A stretch of 7,694 bases of DNA from positions 1 to 7,694 of the forward strand of contig CAXUEX010000135.1 of assembly GCA_964250215.1 (NCBI GenBank), read 5' to 3'. Shown here in pieces: positions 6,628-7,694 of this stretch (the stretch's first letter is position 1; each line of letters opens with the position of its first letter). The position numbers and the translations under genes were made by a program. The notes under the pieces were generated by a model, which made no database searches, was not told where the DNA came from, and was given only the letters and a program-made list of their open reading frames with translations. The stretch is from DAIDJM01 sp964250215 (GTDB lineage Bacteria; Pseudomonadota; Alphaproteobacteria; Acetobacterales; Acetobacteraceae).

Positions 6628-6643
6628 TTTTTTCGGCAAACTC

Positions 6644-7204
6644 TCAGGCCTCCACCTGTTCCACGGCCAGCACCTCCGGCACGTAATGGCGCAGCATCGT
6701 CTCGATGCCATGTTTCAGCGTGGCGCTGGAGGATGGGCAGCCGCTGCACGCGCCTTGCATGTGCAGCCGCACCACGCCTTCGCGATAGCCGCGGAACACG
6801 ATATCGCCGCCGTCGCTGGCGACCGCGGGGCGGACGCGCGTATCGATCAACTCCTTGATCCGCTCGACGATTTCACGGTCGGCTTCGTCGATGTCCTCTT
6901 CGGCTTCGGCCTGGGCGGCCTCTTCCACCACCGGACGGCCGGCCACGAAGTGTTCCATGATGGCGCCGAGGATTTGCGGTTTCAGCGCCTGCCATTCGGT
7001 ATCGCCGGATTTTGTCACGGTAATAAAATCGTGGCCGAGGAAGACGCGGGCGATGCCCGGCAGCGCGAACAGCGAGGCCGCGAGCGGGCTGGTTTTCGCG
7101 GTTTCCGGTGCCGGGAAATCCGCGGTCCCCTGCGGCATCACCGGAATGCCCGGAAGGAATTTGAGCGTCGCCGGATTGGGCGTGCCCTCGGTCTCGATAA
7201 ACAT
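6644..7204 (-). CDS. nfuA: NfuA-type Fe-S cluster carrier (NifU C-terminal domain)
   Basis: A 186-residue cytoplasmic Fe-S cluster scaffold/carrier. The N-terminal Nfu_N domain covers about residues 2-88 and opens with the characteristic MFIETEGTPNPATLKFLPG. An acidic linker (EEAAQAEAEEDIDEADRE, about 94-111) leads to the NifU-like domain, about 112-176. This holds RPAVASDGGDI and the cluster-binding CSGC motif with Cys153 and Cys156. Two monomers would share one 4Fe-4S cluster across these cysteines. Length and architecture match the alphaproteobacterial/mitochondrial Nfu form. The ATG at 7204 has GGAG seven bases upstream. It lies between the bactofilin gene and cyoABCD on the same strand. 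With mrp at the other end of the window, two Fe-S delivery factors are encoded within 7 kb. Nothing in the sequence shows iron-responsive control. Confidence 0.95.
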   Translation of the reverse strand: MFIETEGTPNPATLKFLPGIPVMPQGTADFPAPETAKTSPLAASLFALPGIARVFLGHDFITVTKSGDTEWQALKPQILGAIMEHFVAGRPVVEEAAQAEAEEDIDEADREIVERIKELIDTRVRPAVASDGGDIVFRGYREGVVRLHMQGACSGCPSSSATLKHGIETMLRHYVPEVLAVEQVEA

Positions 7205-7270
7205 CGCTTAACTCCAGGGGTGCGAGGCCGCCATGCCCAAGCAACATCTTCGGCGTGGCTGCCCGGCGGG

Positions 7271-7292
7271 GGCCAGGGACAGCCCCCTGGCC
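7271..7292 (-). terminator. GC-rich hairpin behind the bactofilin gene, weak terminator candidate
   Basis: An 8-bp perfect stem, GGCCAGGG (7271-7278) with CCCTGGCC (7285-7292), has a 6-base loop and begins 8 bases after the bactofilin stop. No T-run follows on the minus strand, so it is not a classical rho-independent terminator. It may attenuate transcription into nfuA, protect the 3' end, or be a copy of a dispersed GC-rich intergenic element. The rest of the 7205-7300 gap shows only the nfuA ribosome binding site. Confidence 0.4.
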
Positions 7293-7300
7293 TGGCTTAC

Positions 7301-7690
7301 TTAGGAAGCCGGGGCGGTTTCTGCGACCGGCCGAACCGCCGGTTTGGCATCGGTGATCATTTCGATACGACCGGTGATCTGGCCGCCATCCTCCACCTGC
7401 AGGCGGCGGCAACGGGCCGTGCCCAGCACCACGCCGGTGCCGCGCACCACCAGGCTGCCGCGGGCGTTCACGGTGCCGTCGATCGTGCCCGCAATTTCGG
7501 CATCTTCCACCTGCACCTCGCCCTTGAACAGACCGCCCGGCGATACCGCCAGTTCGGTGGCGTGGATCATCGTGGCCTCCACCTGGCCCTCCACGACCAG
7601 GCGCTCGGCATCCTGCACCATGCCCTGCACGCTGATGCCGCGGCCGACCACGAGCGTGCGGCGCTCGGTGTTGCCCTCTCGGGTGGGCAT
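7301..7690 (-). CDS. Bactofilin (polymer-forming cytoskeletal protein)
   Basis: A 129-residue bactofilin (DUF583), a protein that self-assembles into nucleotide-independent filaments, often at the membrane, and helps in cell shape, polarity or envelope synthesis. The central region, about residues 11-112, shows the short beta-helix repeats typical of the family: alternating Val/Ile/Leu with Gly turns, as in LVVEGQVEA, GGLFKGEVQVEDAEIAGTIDGTV, and SLVVRGTGVVLGTARCRRLQVEDGGQITGRIE. Short disordered tails flank it, with an Ala/Pro-rich C-terminus. The ATG at 7690 is preceded by CTCC at the very edge of the window, so a ribosome binding site cannot be judged and a start a little further upstream cannot be excluded. 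No partner gene, such as an M23 peptidase often found beside bactofilins, is visible on the side contained here. Confidence 0.9.
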   Translation of the reverse strand: MPTREGNTERRTLVVGRGISVQGMVQDAERLVVEGQVEATMIHATELAVSPGGLFKGEVQVEDAEIAGTIDGTVNARGSLVVRGTGVVLGTARCRRLQVEDGGQITGRIEMITDAKPAVRPVAETAPAS

Positions 7691-7694
7691 GGAG

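Noticed and set aside
6600..6665. Plus-strand string GGCAAACTCTCAGGC resembling the conserved core of glycine riboswitches
   Set aside because: The matching GGAGAG strand, the second conserved block and a downstream plus-strand gene are missing. The string overlaps the nfuA stop region on the opposite strand, so the likeness is most likely chance.
6510..6749. Short minus-strand frame (79 codons) reaching into the nfuA-cyoA gap
   Set aside because: It overlaps nfuA in another frame, and its gap portion has no convincing ribosome binding site or family resemblance. The nine-codon frame MPLAPSPPQ starting in the inverted repeat is likewise unsupported as a leader peptide.

Overview
The window is GC-rich, densely packed bacterial chromosome. 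It most resembles an alphaproteobacterium of the Rhodospirillales, probably Acetobacteraceae. This is inferred from the GC-rich codon use, a cyoABCD-type ubiquinol oxidase, an alphaproteobacterial-type two-domain Nfu, a Tat-exported ferritin-like protein and a bactofilin. No rRNA or other taxonomic marker is present, so the family assignment is tentative.

Left part, plus strand (1-1438): the 3' portion of an Mrp/ApbC Fe-S cluster carrier gene, cut by the window edge, followed after one base by a gene for an exported BCP/PrxQ-like peroxiredoxin. A strong rho-independent terminator at 1447-1478 closes this unit. The terminator lies between convergent genes.

Middle and right part, minus strand (7690 down to 1489): in transcription order these are a bactofilin, nfuA (Fe-S scaffold/carrier), cyoA-cyoB-cyoC-cyoD (four-subunit haem-copper ubiquinol oxidase) and a Tat-exported ferritin-like protein. 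The four cyo genes are fused at their borders: TAGTG between A and B, and ATGA between B-C and C-D. This means one translationally coupled operon. cyoA and cyoB use TTG and GTG starts. No cyoE (haem O synthase) follows cyoD. The ferritin-like gene takes that place and has a possible promoter of its own just behind the cyoD stop.

Themes: Mrp and Nfu handle Fe-S clusters, Cyo is a haem/copper terminal oxidase that reduces O2 with quinol, the peroxiredoxin removes peroxide in the periplasm, and the ferritin-like protein may bind a di-iron centre in the periplasm. Together this is an iron and oxygen/redox neighbourhood, although a shared function is only inferred.

I found no mobile element, CRISPR array, tRNA or rRNA, and no clear undescribed system. 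The least explained DNA is the 196-bp gap between nfuA and cyoA. It holds a perfect 11-bp inverted repeat followed on the plus strand by six T, plus an imperfect 10/11-bp direct repeat.
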